Shown here: positions 62,846 to 64,000 of the stretch, one piece after another
Position numbering within the stretch: the first letter of the stretch is position 1
How the letters are laid out: every line of letters begins with the position of its first letter
Source of the DNA: Halpernia sp048269545
GTDB taxonomy: Bacteria; Bacteroidota; Bacteroidia; Flavobacteriales; Weeksellaceae
DNA length: 64,000 nt
Assembly (NCBI RefSeq): GCF_048269545.1
Contig: NZ_JBLXIJ010000001.1
Span: forward strand, 310,001 to 374,000
Reading direction: 5' to 3'
Position numbers and translations under genes: made by a program
The notes under the pieces: model-generated
Seen by the model: the letters and a program-made list of their open reading frames with translations, nothing else
What the model was told of the DNA's origin: nothing
The model's database searches: none

Positions 62846-64000
62846 ATGATAAAAGCAGATGTTCTCGTAATCGGTTCTGGTATTTCCGGACTTTCTTACG
62901 CGATAAAGATTTCGGAGAAAATGCCCGAAGCTAAAATTATCATCGTTACAAAAGCCGATGAAGACGAAAGCAATACAAAATACGCACAAGGCGGTTTAGC
63001 TGTAGTAACAGATTTTGATCACGATACTTTCCAAAAACATATTGATGACACTATGCGCGCTGGAGATGGAGAAAACGATATTTCTATAGTAAAAATGGTA
63101 GTGGAAGAAGGCCCGAAACGATTTAAAGAATTGGTAGATTGGGGAACTAAATTTGATCAAAAAGATGGCGAATTAATGCTTGGAAGAGAAGGCGGTCACA
63201 CAGAAAACAGAATTGTACATCATAAAGATATTACAGGATTTGAAATCGAACGTGCACTTTTAGAAACCGTAAATAATTCTGAAAATATTGAAATGTTGCC
63301 GTATCATTATGTGATAGATTTGATTACGCAACACCACGTTCCGGGAAAGGAATTGGATGAAGGAAATATCAGTTGTTATGGAGCTTATATTTTGGATGAA
63401 AAATCAAAAAAAATCAAAAAAATTACAGCAAAAATAACTTTGGTCGCAACTGGCGGTGCAGGTCACGTTTATAAAAATACGACCAATCCGATTATTGCAA
63501 CTGGCGACGGAATTGCTTTCGTTTCTCGAGCAAAAGGAAAAGTTTCCAATATGCAATATTACCAATTTCATCCGACGGCGCTTTACAGCAAAATTGATGG
63601 AATGTTGTTTTTAATTTCTGAAGCCGTTCGTGGTGATGGTGCAAAATTGCGCTTGAAAAATGGAGAAGCTTTTATGGCAAAATATGATGTACGGGAAGAA
63701 ATGGCGTCGCGCGATATTGTTGCAAGAGCAATTGATAATGAAATGAAAATTACGGGTGATGAATTTGTTGGTTTGGATTGCCGGAAAATGAACAAAGAGA
63801 AATTTTTAGAACATTTCCCAAATATTTATAAAAAATGTTTAGATGAAGGAATTGATCCATTTAAAGATTTAATTCCTGTAGTTCCTGCGTGTCATTATCT
63901 TTGTGGCGGAATTGAAATTGACAAAGACGGACAATCTTCTATAAAAAATCTTTTTGCAGTTGGAGAATGTACAAATTCTGGTTTACATGGCGCAAATCGT
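62846..64000 (+). CDS. nadB: L-aspartate oxidase, 5' part (3' end outside window)
   Basis: First enzyme of de novo NAD synthesis, oxidising aspartate to iminoaspartate with FAD. The ATG at 62846 opens an uninterrupted 385-codon frame to the window edge. The FAD motif VLVIGSGISGLSYA is at residues 6-19, followed by TKYAQGGLAVV, TGGAGHVYKNTTNP (near 206-219), YYQFHPTALY, and AVGECTNSGLHGANR at the edge. This matches NadB and not FrdA by the SEAVRGDGA and MASRDIVARAI motifs. The remaining 140 or so residues should lie beyond 64000. Confidence 0.95.
   Translation, partial: MIKADVLVIGSGISGLSYAIKISEKMPEAKIIIVTKADEDESNTKYAQGGLAVVTDFDHDTFQKHIDDTMRAGDGENDISIVKMVVEEGPKRFKELVDWGTKFDQKDGELMLGREGGHTENRIVHHKDITGFEIERALLETVNNSENIEMLPYHYVIDLITQHHVPGKELDEGNISCYGAYILDEKSKKIKKITAKITLVATGGAGHVYKNTTNPIIATGDGIAFVSRAKGKVSNMQYYQFHPTALYSKIDGMLFLISEAVRGDGAKLRLKNGEAFMAKYDVREEMASRDIVARAIDNEMKITGDEFVGLDCRKMNKEKFLEHFPNIYKKCLDEGIDPFKDLIPVVPACHYLCGGIEIDKDGQSSIKNLFAVGECTNSGLHGANR

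Overview
The window is chromosomal DNA from a low-GC member of the Bacteroidota, most likely a flavobacterium of the Weeksellaceae (Chryseobacterium-like). The signs are a type IX secretion (T9SS) lipoprotein of the PorW/SprE type, a protein with a T9SS type A sorting tail, DUF3078/DUF3127/DUF6090/DUF6973 genes, Bacteroidota-type promoters (TTG, about 20 bases, TAnnTTTG), few recognisable Shine-Dalgarno sites and AT-rich codon use. The organism and family names are recognised by eye. No database search was run.

Layout. 1-9.9 kb: 3' end of rnr, a short same-strand run (LysE-type exporter, S66 peptidase, DoxX-like, yraN), an SDR enzyme and tsaB, then on the minus strand porW/sprE, a frameshifted maf, kdsC and a DUF2520 dehydrogenase-like gene. 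10-12.7 kb: ECF sigma factor, membrane anti-sigma candidate, secreted Spy-like sensor, then an NlpC/P60 lipoprotein. 12.9-20.4 kb: an APC permease and the rod-shape operon mreB-mreC-mreD-mrdA-rodA. 20.5-30.9 kb: hemA-hemC, nth, bcp, hflX, AlkD-like, group III truncated haemoglobin, a Kir-type potassium channel and small conserved genes. 31.2-41.2 kb: gdhA, dprA, rhomboid protease, DUF3078, alkB, comM, mannose-1-phosphate guanylyltransferase, a SprT-like gene and tolC.

41.2-51.8 kb is the least ordinary part. It holds a remnant of an ABC-exporter ATPase, a Cys/Gly/Ala-rich lipoprotein paired with a tiny membrane protein, an XRE regulator, a membrane-anchored MutS-like ATPase, a frameshifted M14 peptidase, and a T9SS-exported protein coupled to an outer-membrane barrel. 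The ATG-initiated frame of the T9SS protein runs through eight perfect copies of a 7-base repeat and is out of frame at this copy number, as expected for phase variation. 51.8-57.5 kb returns to housekeeping (accD, fbaA, nadK, CBS protein, EamA, aat, DUF3127). A Leu-Gly-Leu tRNA operon, a histone H1-like gene, an MFS transporter, dnaB, rnhA, a nitroreductase and the 5' part of nadB finish the window.

How the genes work together: most of the window is core metabolism and cell-envelope growth. The rod operon couples MreBCD to the PBP2/RodA synthase pair, hemA-hemC starts tetrapyrrole synthesis, and nadB and nadK serve NAD(P). The best candidates for something undescribed are the heptamer-switched T9SS surface protein with its barrel partner, and the decayed bacteriocin/export-like cluster at 39.8-42.5 kb. 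Two genes (maf and the M14 peptidase) each carry a one-base loss in or next to a homopolymer, so base-calling error should be excluded before calling either a pseudogene.
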